Of a stretch of DNA of 64,000 bases, positions 25,218-33,945 are shown one piece after another. The notes under the pieces were generated by a model that saw nothing but the letters and a program-made list of their open reading frames with translations, did no database searches and was not told the origin of the DNA. Source of the DNA: JAIYDJ01 sp031400505 (GTDB lineage Bacteria; Pseudomonadota; Alphaproteobacteria; Rhodobacterales; Rhodobacteraceae); NCBI GenBank assembly GCA_031400505.1, contig JANNPZ010000038.1, positions 62,001 to 126,000 of the forward strand. Reading direction: 5' to 3'. Position 1 is the first letter of the stretch, and each line of letters opens with the position of its first letter. The translations under genes and the position numbers were made by a program.

Positions 25218-25628
25218 ATGGCGGACATCATCGAGCGATGCGCGGCAAAAGGCCTGCGGATGACGGATCAGCGGCGGGTGGTGGCGCGGGTGATCGGCGC
25301 AGCAGACGATCACCCCGACGTAGAAGAGCTTCATGCGCGCGCGGCCAAGGACGACCCGCGCATTTCCCTCGCGACCGTGTATCGCACAGTCAAGTTGCTG
25401 CAAGAAGCCGGAATTCTGGACAAACTGGAATTCGGCGATGGCAGGGCTCGCTATGAGGATGCCGAACGCGACCATCATGACCATCTGATCGATGTCAATT
25501 CTGGTCGCGTGATCGAGTTTGTCGATCCCGAGATCGAGGCGTTGCAGGAACGGATTGCAACCCGGTTGGGGTATCGCTTGATCGGGCACAAGCTGGAACT
25601 TCTGGGCGTTCCGATAAAGAAGGGATGA
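25218..25628 (+). CDS. Fur-family metalloregulator, Mur-like branch
   Basis: 136 residues: a winged helix (LRMTDQRRVVARVI, ISLATVYRTVKLLQEAGI) and a dimerisation domain with HHDHLIDVNSGRVIEF. The CxxC zinc motif of E. coli-type Fur after HHDHLI is replaced by DVNSG, as in the Mur (manganese-responsive) proteins of alphaproteobacteria, and no heme-regulatory motif of Irr is present. It therefore more likely controls manganese uptake than iron, but this is inference from the family. The ATG follows GGAGGCAACCCG. It is followed one base later by a second DMT-family gene, a likely operon. Confidence 0.88.
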   Translation: MADIIERCAAKGLRMTDQRRVVARVIGAADDHPDVEELHARAAKDDPRISLATVYRTVKLLQEAGILDKLEFGDGRARYEDAERDHHDHLIDVNSGRVIEFVDPEIEALQERIATRLGYRLIGHKLELLGVPIKKG

Positions 25629-25629
25629 C

Positions 25630-26520
25630 ATGCAAGCGAATATGCGTGGGATCATGCTGCTGACGCTGTCGATGGCCGCGTTTGCGGTAGAGGATGCCTT
25701 GATCAAACTGGCATCGGACGACCTGGTGGCGGGACAAATTCTGCTGATGATCGGGGGCGCTGGTGCGCTGGTTTTCGCGGTCTGGGGCCGGTTGCAGGGC
25801 CACAGAGTTCTGTCGCCACATATGCTTGATGCGACGTTGTGGCTGCGAAACCTATGCGAAGTCATTGGTACGCTTGGTTTTGTTACGGCCCTTACGTTGA
25901 TCCCACTGTCAACCGCCTCGGCCATTTTGCAGGCCTCACCGATTGTCGTGACCGCAGGGGCTGCGATTTTTCTGGGCGAAGCCGTGGGATGGCGACGCTG
26001 GACGGCGATCACGGTTGGGTTCTGCGGGGTCCTGGTGATCTTGCGCCCGGGACTGGCGGGCTTTGATGCACAGGCACTGTGGGCGGTTCTGGGCGTGCTT
26101 GGTCTTGCTTCGCGTGATCTGGTCACGCGCCGGATGCGGAAAGGGCTGCCGACGATGGTGGTTGCAACCTGGGGCTTTGCGGCGGTGGCGGCGTTGGGGG
26201 GGGTCATGCTGGCCGCAAGCGGCGGCGCATCGCTGCCCGGTGGCCCCAGCTTGTGGTATGTGCTGGCTGCAGTTGTCATCGGGATCGGGGCCTATTGGTG
26301 CATCATAGAGGCAACGCGCGCGGGCGATGTCGCGGCGATCCAGCCGTTTCGCTATACACGACTGATCTTCGCACTGGCCATCGGGGCGGTTGTGTTTGGC
26401 GAGCGGCCCGACGCCTGGACCTTGATCGGTTCTGCGTTGATCATCGGGTCTGGCCTATACACCTTTGCTCGTGAACGCGTGCGCAACCGTGCTCTTTCCA
26501 CAAAGCCGCTGGCAGGGTAG
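25630..26520 (+). CDS. EamA/DMT-family transporter
   Basis: 296 residues with about ten membrane segments in two EamA repeats (GIMLLTLSMAAFAVEDALIK and LWAVLGVLGLASRDLVTRR). The highly conserved family block ASAILQASPIVVTAGAA is clear. Substrate unknown. The start lies one base after the regulator's stop, so the two are almost certainly co-transcribed and coupled; a metal- or siderophore-related role is possible but not shown. Confidence 0.9.
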   Translation: MQANMRGIMLLTLSMAAFAVEDALIKLASDDLVAGQILLMIGGAGALVFAVWGRLQGHRVLSPHMLDATLWLRNLCEVIGTLGFVTALTLIPLSTASAILQASPIVVTAGAAIFLGEAVGWRRWTAITVGFCGVLVILRPGLAGFDAQALWAVLGVLGLASRDLVTRRMRKGLPTMVVATWGFAAVAALGGVMLAASGGASLPGGPSLWYVLAAVVIGIGAYWCIIEATRAGDVAAIQPFRYTRLIFALAIGAVVFGERPDAWTLIGSALIIGSGLYTFARERVRNRALSTKPLAG

Positions 26521-26562
26521 AAGGCGCTGCACCCTCGCCGCATCCCATTGGAGCCGAAGCCC

Positions 26563-27840
26563 ATGAGCACGATCATTGACATCCAAGCCCGTGAAATCCT
26601 TGACAGTCGTGGAAATCCGACCGTTGAGGTCGATGTATTCCTGGAAAGCGGCGCCATGGGTCGCGCCGCGGTGCCTTCCGGGGCATCCACGGGTGCCCAT
26701 GAGGCGGTCGAGCGGCGCGACGGCGACATGAGCCGCTATAAGGGCAAGGGCGTACTGGAGGCAGTGGCGGCGGTAAACGGCGAAATCGCCGAGGAAATTG
26801 TCGGGTTTGACGCGACCGAACAGGTCGGCATCGACCGGACGATGATCGAACTGGACGGCACGCCGAACAAGGCGCGGCTCGGGGCCAACGCCATTCTGGG
26901 GGTGTCGCTGGCGGTAGCCAAGGCTGCGGCTGAATACAGCGGGCAGCCATTATACCGCTATGTCGGCGGAACCAGCGCGCGGATCCTGCCGGTGCCGATG
27001 ATGAACATCATCAACGGCGGTCAACATGCTGACAATCCGATTGATATTCAAGAATTCATGATCATGCCGGTGGCGGCAGACAATATCCGCGAGGCCGTCC
27101 GAATGGGGTCGGAAGTGTTCCACACCCTGAAGAAAGAGCTTTCGGCGGCGGGTCACAACACCGGGATCGGCGACGAGGGCGGCTTTGCGCCAAACCTGAA
27201 GTCAGCGCGAGAAGCGCTTGATTTCATAATTAGATCCATAGAAATCGCCGGCTATCGTCCTGGCGAGGATATCTATCTTGCGCTGGATTGCGCGGCGACC
27301 GAGTATTTCCGCGACGGCATGTATGACATGGAGGGAGAGAACAAGGTGCTCTCCATCGAAGAGAATGTCGACTTCCTTGCCGGTCTTGCGGCAGATTACC
27401 CCATCATTTCGATCGAAGACGGGTGTTCCGAGGATGATTGGGCGGGTTGGAAACTGTTGACTGACCGGCTTGGGTCCAAGCTGCAACTGGTGGGGGATGA
27501 TTTGTTCGTGACCAACCCCCAGCGCCTGTTGCAAGGTATTTCAAGCGGCTGCGCGAATTCGATGTTGGTCAAGGTCAACCAGATCGGCACCCTGACCGAG
27601 ACGTTGGCCGCCGTCGAAATGGCCCATCGCGCGAGGTATACCAATGTGATGAGCCATCGGTCAGGCGAAACAGAGGATGCCACGATCGCCGATCTTGCCG
27701 TCGCCACCAATTGCGGTCAGATCAAGACCGGATCGCTGTCGCGTTCTGACCGTCTTGCAAAATACAACCAACTGATCCGCATCGAAGAAATGCTTGGCGA
27801 AACCGCACAGTATGCAGGGCGCAGCATCCTGCGAAGCTAG
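26563..27840 (+). CDS. eno: Enolase
   Basis: Converts 2-phosphoglycerate to phosphoenolpyruvate in glycolysis. 425 residues, the standard length. Signatures: REILDSRGNPTVEVDVFLES at the N-terminus, SGASTGAHEAVERRDGD, magnesium ligands in LALDCAATEYF, SIEDGCSEDDWAGW and GDDLFVTNP, and the C-terminal loop VMSHRSGETEDATIADLAVA. The start is the ATG that opens the family homology, with GGAG nine bases upstream. Confidence 0.98.
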   Translation: MSTIIDIQAREILDSRGNPTVEVDVFLESGAMGRAAVPSGASTGAHEAVERRDGDMSRYKGKGVLEAVAAVNGEIAEEIVGFDATEQVGIDRTMIELDGTPNKARLGANAILGVSLAVAKAAAEYSGQPLYRYVGGTSARILPVPMMNIINGGQHADNPIDIQEFMIMPVAADNIREAVRMGSEVFHTLKKELSAAGHNTGIGDEGGFAPNLKSAREALDFIIRSIEIAGYRPGEDIYLALDCAATEYFRDGMYDMEGENKVLSIEENVDFLAGLAADYPIISIEDGCSEDDWAGWKLLTDRLGSKLQLVGDDLFVTNPQRLLQGISSGCANSMLVKVNQIGTLTETLAAVEMAHRARYTNVMSHRSGETEDATIADLAVATNCGQIKTGSLSRSDRLAKYNQLIRIEEMLGETAQYAGRSILRS

Positions 27841-27872
27841 GCGGCGCGATCAAAGCCATTCGCTTACAAAGA

Positions 27873-27898
27873 GGGGGGGACTTGCCGGGTTCCCCCCC
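27873..27898. terminator. Hairpin downstream of eno
   Basis: Perfect eight-base inverted repeat GGGGGGGA / TCCCCCCC with a ten-base loop, 32 bases past the eno stop and between convergent genes. Confidence 0.6.
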
Positions 27899-27953
27899 AG
27901 TTCCCGCCCTGAACAAGTCGCGCGCGCCGAGGCGAGATCAACGCAGTACAGGG

Positions 27954-29012
27954 TTAAACAGCACGGCCCGGTCGGTAAGGTGCAAGAAGCGGGCTATTTG
28001 CCTTACCCAGAACCTCGTCTGATACCAATTCACCGACAAGCGCAGCAAGCGTTACACCAGAATGCATGACCGCCACTGTCAGGCCAGGGGTCACTTGCCC
28101 GATCACGGGCAGGCCGTCTTGCGGCACCGGGCGCAGGCCAAGCGTCAGACGCGCCCAGCGCAGGTCGGTGTCTGGCAGCAGTGCTTTCAGGCGGGCCGCG
28201 GCCGCATCCGAAAAATCGGATAGCAAGGTGGCGGTTTCAAAATCACCTGACGGGTGATCAAGATCACCTGGGGCCAGCAGACGCCCCGCAGCGTTCTGCC
28301 TGACTTCACCGTCTACGCCAACGAGGATATGATTGATCAATGGCGGCAACGGCTGACTGCACAGCAAAGCGCTGGGGCGGTGGACCATTGGCAATTGGCA
28401 GTCGATCTGTGACAGCAAAGACGGCGTGGCAGTCCCGGTGGCAAGGATCGTGTGGTCTGCAAGAACCGGCCCGGCAGTGGTCTGGACCCCGACGACACGG
28501 TCGCCCTTGACAAGCAAACTGATGACCGGCGATCCGAGCCAGACTTGCGCACCTTGTCCCATCGCGGCGGTCAGCAAGCGGTCAGTCAAGGTGCCAGCGT
28601 CAACGGAACCTTCGGTCGGAAACACAAGTGCGCGGTCAGGAGGCGTTGCGACGTTCGGCTCTAGCCGCTGAAACTCGTCCGCATCGACAAGTCGGGTTGG
28701 GTAGCCAAGATCCACAAGTGCCGCATGCATCGCATCGAAAGCGGGACCGGTTTCTTCCCACCAGATCGTCCCTGTCCACTGGATGCCTGTCCGCAAGGTT
28801 GCATCAAGACGCCGGTGGGCCGCGATCGCCATCACCCGCAGATGATGGTGCGCCGGGTTGGCGAAAAAGCTGGCATTGATCCAGCCAAAGCTTTTGCCCG
28901 AGGCTTGTGCCGCCGGCGAAACCGCCTCGATCACGGTTACGCGTGCGTTTGGCGCCATGCGGTGGGCAATGGCAGCTCCGATGATCCCTGCGCCGACAAT
29001 AAGAACCTGCAT
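27954..29012 (-). CDS. FAD-dependent oxidoreductase (DAO/glycine oxidase family)
   Basis: 352 residues opening with a Rossmann dinucleotide motif, MQVLIVGAGIIGAAIAHR, followed by the DAO-family block SGKSFGWINASFF and ending with the second FAD-contact region LRPVPQDGLPVIGQ and the HSGVTLAALVGEL segment. The family oxidises amines or D-amino acids with release of peroxide; the substrate here is unknown. The start is the ATG at the Rossmann strand; a longer open frame upstream lacks homology. The ribosome-binding site is weak (CTCGGTCC). Confidence 0.88.
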   Translation of the reverse strand: MQVLIVGAGIIGAAIAHRMAPNARVTVIEAVSPAAQASGKSFGWINASFFANPAHHHLRVMAIAAHRRLDATLRTGIQWTGTIWWEETGPAFDAMHAALVDLGYPTRLVDADEFQRLEPNVATPPDRALVFPTEGSVDAGTLTDRLLTAAMGQGAQVWLGSPVISLLVKGDRVVGVQTTAGPVLADHTILATGTATPSLLSQIDCQLPMVHRPSALLCSQPLPPLINHILVGVDGEVRQNAAGRLLAPGDLDHPSGDFETATLLSDFSDAAAARLKALLPDTDLRWARLTLGLRPVPQDGLPVIGQVTPGLTVAVMHSGVTLAALVGELVSDEVLGKANSPLLAPYRPGRAV

Positions 29013-29383
29013 GGACCGAGTGTCTGTCACGATGATTGTGCTGTCGAGTGGATTTCGCCTTGGGTGCCCATTTGATGGATCGACGCGACTTGCAAGCTCC
29101 GAAGATGGGCAAAGTCGTACTGAACCTATGAAGACGGGGCTTTGCACGGATCCACAGGGCGACTGGTAACGCCATGCTTGGAAAGAAACCCAAGGGCGGG
29201 GCACGGCGCGGGGCTGGGTGGCCCGCCTGATCCGGGTGCGCAAGCCGAACGGGCCTGTCTGCAAGGTCGCAAGACGGTTGAAACCATGTCTTGCCACCAT
29301 TGCAGGACATATCTGCACGGTGATCCTGAGCGCACAACAAGTTCGCGGTGGTCTTTTCCCGTCGTCGGGACTAGTGACCGAGC
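29013..29383. other. Intergenic stretch without a supported gene
   Basis: 371 bases between the divergent oxidoreductase and rarD genes. Several short frames exist, but none shows a ribosome-binding site together with recognisable protein. It presumably carries both promoters; I could not pick out a good pair of boxes. Confidence 0.5.
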
Positions 29384-30301
29384 ATGTCGGAACAAACCCC
29401 AAAAAACGAAGACAGCCTGCGCGGATTCGGCTTTGCGCTGACCGCCTACATGCTTTGGGGATTCTTGCCGCTGTTCATGAAAACGCTTGCGCATATATCG
29501 CCCATCGAAGTGATCGCGCATCGGGTGATATGGTCTGTGCCGATCGCAGGTGCGGTCTTGTGGATGACCGGGCGGACGGGTGATTTGCGGGCTGCGATCC
29601 GCAATCCGGCCATGCTGGGGATGGCAGCCGTGACAGCGGCAGTGATCAGCGTCAACTGGGGCATCTATGTCTGGGCCATCGGTTCGGGTCATGCCCTGGA
29701 CGCGGCATTGGGATACTACATCAATCCGCTGTTCTCGGTCTTTCTTGGTGCGGTGCTGCTGGGCGAGCGATTGAGCCGCTTGCAGATGTTGGCGATAGGG
29801 CTGGCAGTGATGGCAGTTGCGGTTCTGACATTTGATGCGGGGCATGTACCGTGGCTTGCGTTGTCGTTGACCGTCAGTTGGGGGATCTACGCGTATTTCA
29901 AGAAATCGCTTCCGATCGGGCCCAATCAGGGGTTCATGCTTGAGGTCCTGATCCTGCTCGGCCCGGCGCTGGGGTATGTGGCGTGGCTGGGCTGGACCGG
30001 GGCGGGGCATTTTGCGGTGGGGGTGCCGATGGATACCGGTCTGCTTTTTGCCTGCGGCGCGGTGACGGCGGGGCCACTGATGATCTATGCCAACGGGGCA
30101 AAACTGCTGCGACTTTCGACCATCGGGATGATGCAATACATCGCGCCGACGATGATCTTTTTGACGGCGGTGTTCGTTTTCAACGAGCCGTTCGGCCGCG
30201 AAAAGCTGATCGCATTTGCTATGATCTGGGCAGCACTGGCGATCTACACATGGGAGATGGTGCGGATTGCACGCCTGCGCATGATTGCGGTCGCGGGTTA
30301 G
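29384..30301 (+). CDS. rarD: RarD-type EamA transporter
   Basis: 305 residues, ten membrane segments. The RarD subfamily marks are present: GFGFALTAYMLWGFLPLFMK at the N-terminus, the HRVIWSVP block, SVNWGIYVWAI and LGYYINPLFSVFLG. The name derives from E. coli chloramphenicol-sensitivity work; the physiological substrate is unknown. Its TAG overlaps the TAA of anmK on the other strand, so the genes converge with shared bases and no terminator between. Confidence 0.92.
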   Translation: MSEQTPKNEDSLRGFGFALTAYMLWGFLPLFMKTLAHISPIEVIAHRVIWSVPIAGAVLWMTGRTGDLRAAIRNPAMLGMAAVTAAVISVNWGIYVWAIGSGHALDAALGYYINPLFSVFLGAVLLGERLSRLQMLAIGLAVMAVAVLTFDAGHVPWLALSLTVSWGIYAYFKKSLPIGPNQGFMLEVLILLGPALGYVAWLGWTGAGHFAVGVPMDTGLLFACGAVTAGPLMIYANGAKLLRLSTIGMMQYIAPTMIFLTAVFVFNEPFGREKLIAFAMIWAALAIYTWEMVRIARLRMIAVAG

Positions 30302-31392
30302 GGCCGGCTGATCTGCCCGCCGCCCACCGCAGCAGGCACCCCGGTCGTTCCCGGGGCCGAGGTCGGCAATCCCATACTGACGCGGGCAGCCAGATAGGCA
30401 AAGGCCTGCGCTTCGAGCATGTCACCATTCAGACCCACAGCCTCGACCGGATCGGCGGGCAGGCCGGTTCGCTGGGCAACAGCCGCCATCAGGGCCGCGT
30501 TAAGCCGCCCGCCCCCGGTCACTAGAAGGCGGGTGACCGGGGCGGGAAAGTGTTCAGTGCCGCGCGCGACAGCGGCCGCAGCGGCATGGGTCAATGTGGC
30601 GGCGGCATCGGCATCGCTCAGATGCGCAACGGCAGACTGCAAGTCATGAAAATCATCTCTATCCAATGATTTGGGCGGCATCTTGTGAAAAAAGAGGTGG
30701 CGCAGAAACGCCTCGATGACGTCTTCGTCAGGCCTGCCGCAAGATGCCAGCGCACCGCCTTCATCTTGCGCCAGTCCCAGCCGACGGTGCACCAGATCAT
30801 TGACCGGCGCGTTGGCCGGGCCGGTGTCGAACGCAAGGCAGGCCCCGGGCGCATCCGCAGTTGCATGACGCGGATCAATCCAGGTCAGGTTGCCGACCCC
30901 GCCCAGGTTCAGAAACGCCAACGGCGCCGACGCATCCAGCCACCGCGCGCAGGCAAAGTGGTAGAACGGGGCCAGCGGCGCGCCCTGACCCCCCATCGCC
31001 ACATCGTTGCTGCGGAAATCCCAAACCACGGGCAGATCCAGAACCTGCGCCAGCAGCGCGCCATTGCCCGCCTGATGTGTGCCCCGCCCGCGCGGATCAT
31101 GCGCCAGCGTCTGGCCGTGAAAGCCGACCAGCGCAGCACCCGAAAACCGCGACAGCACTTCGGCATGGGCCGCCTCGACGACCTCGGCCGCAGCTTGTAC
31201 CGCGGGCTCGCCCGGCCATTGGCCCAATGCAGCGCGGATCGTGGATCGTTCCTGGGATGTGTAAGGGCGGTAGGCATGCGGGCCGAAACCCAGAATCGCC
31301 TGCCCGTCAGTCCGGATCATCGCCGCATCGACGCCGTCCAGCGAGGTGCCCGACATCGCCCCAAGACACCAGATCGGACCCGGTTTCATCAT
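30298..31392 (-). CDS. anmK: Anhydro-N-acetylmuramic acid kinase
   Basis: Phosphorylates and opens 1,6-anhydro-MurNAc in peptidoglycan recycling. 364 residues with the family's opening GAMSGTSLDGVDAA, the catalytic-site region GFHGQTLAHDPRG, the FLNLGGVGNLTWID block and the ATP-site segment LLVTGGGRLNAAL. Two ATGs in a row begin the protein (MMKPG); the first is given. The open frame continues upstream through the antisense of tyrS and is not coding there. Divergent from tyrS. Confidence 0.95.
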   Translation of the reverse strand: MMKPGPIWCLGAMSGTSLDGVDAAMIRTDGQAILGFGPHAYRPYTSQERSTIRAALGQWPGEPAVQAAAEVVEAAHAEVLSRFSGAALVGFHGQTLAHDPRGRGTHQAGNGALLAQVLDLPVVWDFRSNDVAMGGQGAPLAPFYHFACARWLDASAPLAFLNLGGVGNLTWIDPRHATADAPGACLAFDTGPANAPVNDLVHRRLGLAQDEGGALASCGRPDEDVIEAFLRHLFFHKMPPKSLDRDDFHDLQSAVAHLSDADAAATLTHAAAAAVARGTEHFPAPVTRLLVTGGGRLNAALMAAVAQRTGLPADPVEAVGLNGDMLEAQAFAYLAARVSMGLPTSAPGTTGVPAAVGGGQISRP

Positions 31393-31452
31393 GGCTTCCC
31401 CTGCCCCGCATGCGGCGTTATACCCCGGCAACTCTACATGCACGAGGCTGCG

Positions 31453-32697
31453 ATGACCTACCACCCGAAATCCGAATTCATGCGCGAGATCGTCTCGCGT
31501 GGCTTTCTGGCCGATTGCACCGATTATCAGGGCCTTGATGATCGGTTCTGCAAGGGCGTGGTCACCGGCTATATCGGGTTCGATCTGACGGCATCGAGCT
31601 TGCATATCGGCAACCTCGTGCAGATCATGCTGCTGCGTTGGATGCAGAAAACCGGCCACCGCCCGATCACGCTGATGGGGGGCGGGACCACCAAGGTGGG
31701 CGATCCGTCGGGCAAGGACGAGATGCGCAAGATGCTGTCGGTCGCGCAGATCGACGCCAATGCGACCAGCATCCGCACCGTGTTCTCGCGTTATATCTCG
31801 TATGGCGACGGGCCAACGGATTCGCCCTTGGTGAACAATGCCGAATGGCTCGACAAGCTGGGCTATATCGAGTTCCTGCGCGACATCGGCCCGCATTTCA
31901 CCATCAACCGCCTCTTGTCGTTTGAGAGCGTGAAGTCCCGGCTGGACCGCGAACAGTCGCTCAGCTTTATTGAATTCAACTACATGCTGCTGCAGGCCTA
32001 TGACTACCTCGAACTGCACCGCCGCTATGGAACGGTGCTGCAGATGGGCGGGTCGGATCAATGGGGCAACATCATCTCGGGAACCGACCTGATCCGCCGG
32101 GTGATGGGGGCCGAAGCTTTCGGGCTGACCACGCCGCTAGTCACCCGGTCGGACGGCAAGAAGATGGGGAAATCGGTGGATGGCGCCGTCTGGCTGAACG
32201 CCGACAAGATGGCACCCTACGAATTCTGGCAGTGGTGGCGCAACGTGGCGGATGCCGATGTGGCCAAGTTCGCCAAGATGTTCACCGAACTGCCGGTGGA
32301 CGAATGTGATCGGCTGGGCGCGCTCGGCGGCTCCGAGATCAACGCGGCCAAGATCGTGCTCGCGAATGCCGTGACGACCCTGCTGCACGGGGCCGAAGCG
32401 GCAGCGGCGGCCGAAGCAACCGCGCGCGAGGTCTTTGAACATGGTGGCGTCGGGGACGATCTGCCGACACTGGTCCTGTCCGTGGCCGAATTGCCGGTAA
32501 CGGTTGCGCAGCTCTTTGTGCGAGCCGGTCTTTCCGCTTCGGGCAAGGACGCCAAGCGACTGATCGCCGAAGGCGGTGCGCGGCTGAACGACGAGGTGGT
32601 GCTGGATGCCGGGCACAAACTCGGCGCAGGCGAGTTGTCCGACCCGGTCAAGCTGACGGCAGGGCGCAAGCGGCACGCTCTCGTGACACTCGGCTAA
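31453..32697 (+). CDS. tyrS: Tyrosyl-tRNA synthetase
   Basis: Class I synthetase charging tRNA-Tyr. 414 residues: the HIGH-type motif is HIGN (LTASSLHIGNLVQ), the KMSKS-type motif is KKMGKS, the Tyr pocket has QAYDYLELHRRYG and GGSDQWGNI, and a C-terminal S4 RNA-binding domain includes LFVRAGLSASGKDAKRLI. The start is the ATG before TYHPKSEF, with GAGG five bases upstream; in-frame ATGs further upstream lie in the divergent promoter region or antisense to anmK. Confidence 0.97.
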   Translation: MTYHPKSEFMREIVSRGFLADCTDYQGLDDRFCKGVVTGYIGFDLTASSLHIGNLVQIMLLRWMQKTGHRPITLMGGGTTKVGDPSGKDEMRKMLSVAQIDANATSIRTVFSRYISYGDGPTDSPLVNNAEWLDKLGYIEFLRDIGPHFTINRLLSFESVKSRLDREQSLSFIEFNYMLLQAYDYLELHRRYGTVLQMGGSDQWGNIISGTDLIRRVMGAEAFGLTTPLVTRSDGKKMGKSVDGAVWLNADKMAPYEFWQWWRNVADADVAKFAKMFTELPVDECDRLGALGGSEINAAKIVLANAVTTLLHGAEAAAAAEATAREVFEHGGVGDDLPTLVLSVAELPVTVAQLFVRAGLSASGKDAKRLIAEGGARLNDEVVLDAGHKLGAGELSDPVKLTAGRKRHALVTLG

Positions 32698-32704
32698 CCC
32701 CTAT

Positions 32705-32756
32705 TTTCTGTCCATAAATATCCCACGGGGGGTCTGGGGGGTGTGAAACCCCCCAG
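32705..32756 (-). repeat. Intergenic repeat element, copy 2, with terminator-like stem
   Basis: On the minus strand: a perfect eight-base stem CTGGGGGG / CCCCCCAG with a seven-base loop, then CCCGTGGGATATTTATGGAC and AGAAAATAG. The core is shared with the copies at 13411-13460 and 54115-54146. It lies 12 bases past the stop of the exported cyclophilin gene and also just past tyrS, so it may end both transcripts. Confidence 0.75.
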
Positions 32757-32768
32757 TCCTCCGCCCCC

Positions 32769-33317
32769 TCAGGGCGCGACAGTGACTTTCGCCATCATGT
32801 CCGGCGCTTCCGGCGGCTCGCCTTTGGCAATGGCATCGACCACTTCCATCCCTGAAACAACCCGGCCCACCACGGTATACTGCCCGTTCAAGAACTGACC
32901 ATCCGCGAACATGATGAAAAACTGGCTGTTGGCGCTGTCAGGGTTCTGCGCACGCGCCATTCCGACCACGCCGCGCACGAAGGGGATGTCGGAAAATTCC
33001 GCCGGCAGATCGGGGCGGGTCGAGCCGCCGGTGCCCGCACGGGCGCTGTCGCCACCGGCGCGGGCAAACTCGACATCGCCGGTCTGCGCCATGAAGCCAT
33101 CGATGACCCGGTGGAACTGCACGCCGTCATAGGCACCTTCCGCTGCCAGTGCGGTGATCTGTTCGACATGGCGCGGGGCCACATCGGGCAGCAGGTCGAT
33201 CACGACGCTGCCGCTGGCGGCACCCGCCACTTCGATCACCAGGTTCGGGCCGGGGCCGTCTTCCTGGGCGAAGGCGGGGGCAGCGAGCAGGCTGAGCATC
33301 AGGGCGTTACGCAACAT
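32769..33317 (-). CDS. Exported cyclophilin-type peptidyl-prolyl isomerase
   Basis: 182 residues: a signal peptide (MLRNALMLSLLAAPAFA), then a cyclophilin domain with FHRVIDGFMAQTGD (catalytic Arg), GVVGMARAQNPDSANSQFFI and GQYTVVGRVVSGMEVVD. It should catalyse proline isomerisation in the periplasm. Its first 11 bases overlap the end of the cytoplasmic cyclophilin gene upstream, so the pair is translationally coupled and probably arose by duplication. Confidence 0.93.
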   Translation of the reverse strand: MLRNALMLSLLAAPAFAQEDGPGPNLVIEVAGAASGSVVIDLLPDVAPRHVEQITALAAEGAYDGVQFHRVIDGFMAQTGDVEFARAGGDSARAGTGGSTRPDLPAEFSDIPFVRGVVGMARAQNPDSANSQFFIMFADGQFLNGQYTVVGRVVSGMEVVDAIAKGEPPEAPDMMAKVTVAP

Positions 33318-33813
33318 CGGCAGCCACCCGCACGCTGATCATGACATCAGGGTTGGCTGGCGGCTCGCCCCGGGTGATCTTGTCGACATGCTCCATCCCC
33401 GAGATCACCCGGCCATAGACCGTATACTGGCGGTTCAGGAAATGGTTGTCGGAGAAGTTGATGAAGAACTGGCTGTTGGCCGAATTCGGGCTGCTCGAGC
33501 GTGCCGCCCCGATCGTGCCACGATCATGCGGAATGCCCGAAAATTCTGCCGGAAGATCGGGATGCGACGACCCGCCCGTACCAGCACGACGCAGGTTTGC
33601 GCCCCCCGCGATGCCGTGTTCGACATCGCCGGTCTGCGCCATGAAGCCGTCGATCACGCGGTGGAACACCACGTTGTCATAGGCCTTGGCGCGGGCCAGC
33701 GCCTTCATCCGTTCGACATGTTTGGGTGCGATGTCGGCAAGCAGCGCAATCGCCACTTCGCCGTCCTTCAGCGTGATGAGAATGGTGTTTTCCGGATCTG
33801 TAATCGTGGCCAT
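33307..33813 (-). CDS. ppiB: Cytoplasmic cyclophilin-type peptidyl-prolyl isomerase
   Basis: 168 residues with no signal peptide. Cyclophilin motifs: VVFHRVIDGFMAQTGDVE, TIGAARSSSPNSANSQFFIN and RQYTVYGRVISGMEHVDKI. AAGGA eight bases before the ATG supports the start; a much longer open frame upstream is antisense to pgk. It overlaps the start of the exported paralogue by 11 bases. Confidence 0.94.
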   Translation of the reverse strand: MATITDPENTILITLKDGEVAIALLADIAPKHVERMKALARAKAYDNVVFHRVIDGFMAQTGDVEHGIAGGANLRRAGTGGSSHPDLPAEFSGIPHDRGTIGAARSSSPNSANSQFFINFSDNHFLNRQYTVYGRVISGMEHVDKITRGEPPANPDVMISVRVAADVA

Positions 33814-33945
33814 GGGGCATATCCTTGCGTTTCGTCGCGGCGAACTTAGTGACCCCGACCGCGAAGGGAAAGGGGGTCGCGTCAGATCGGTTGACGCGAG
33901 CACCGCTTTGCGCCGAAACAGGGGCAATTGCACAAGGAGGCGATG

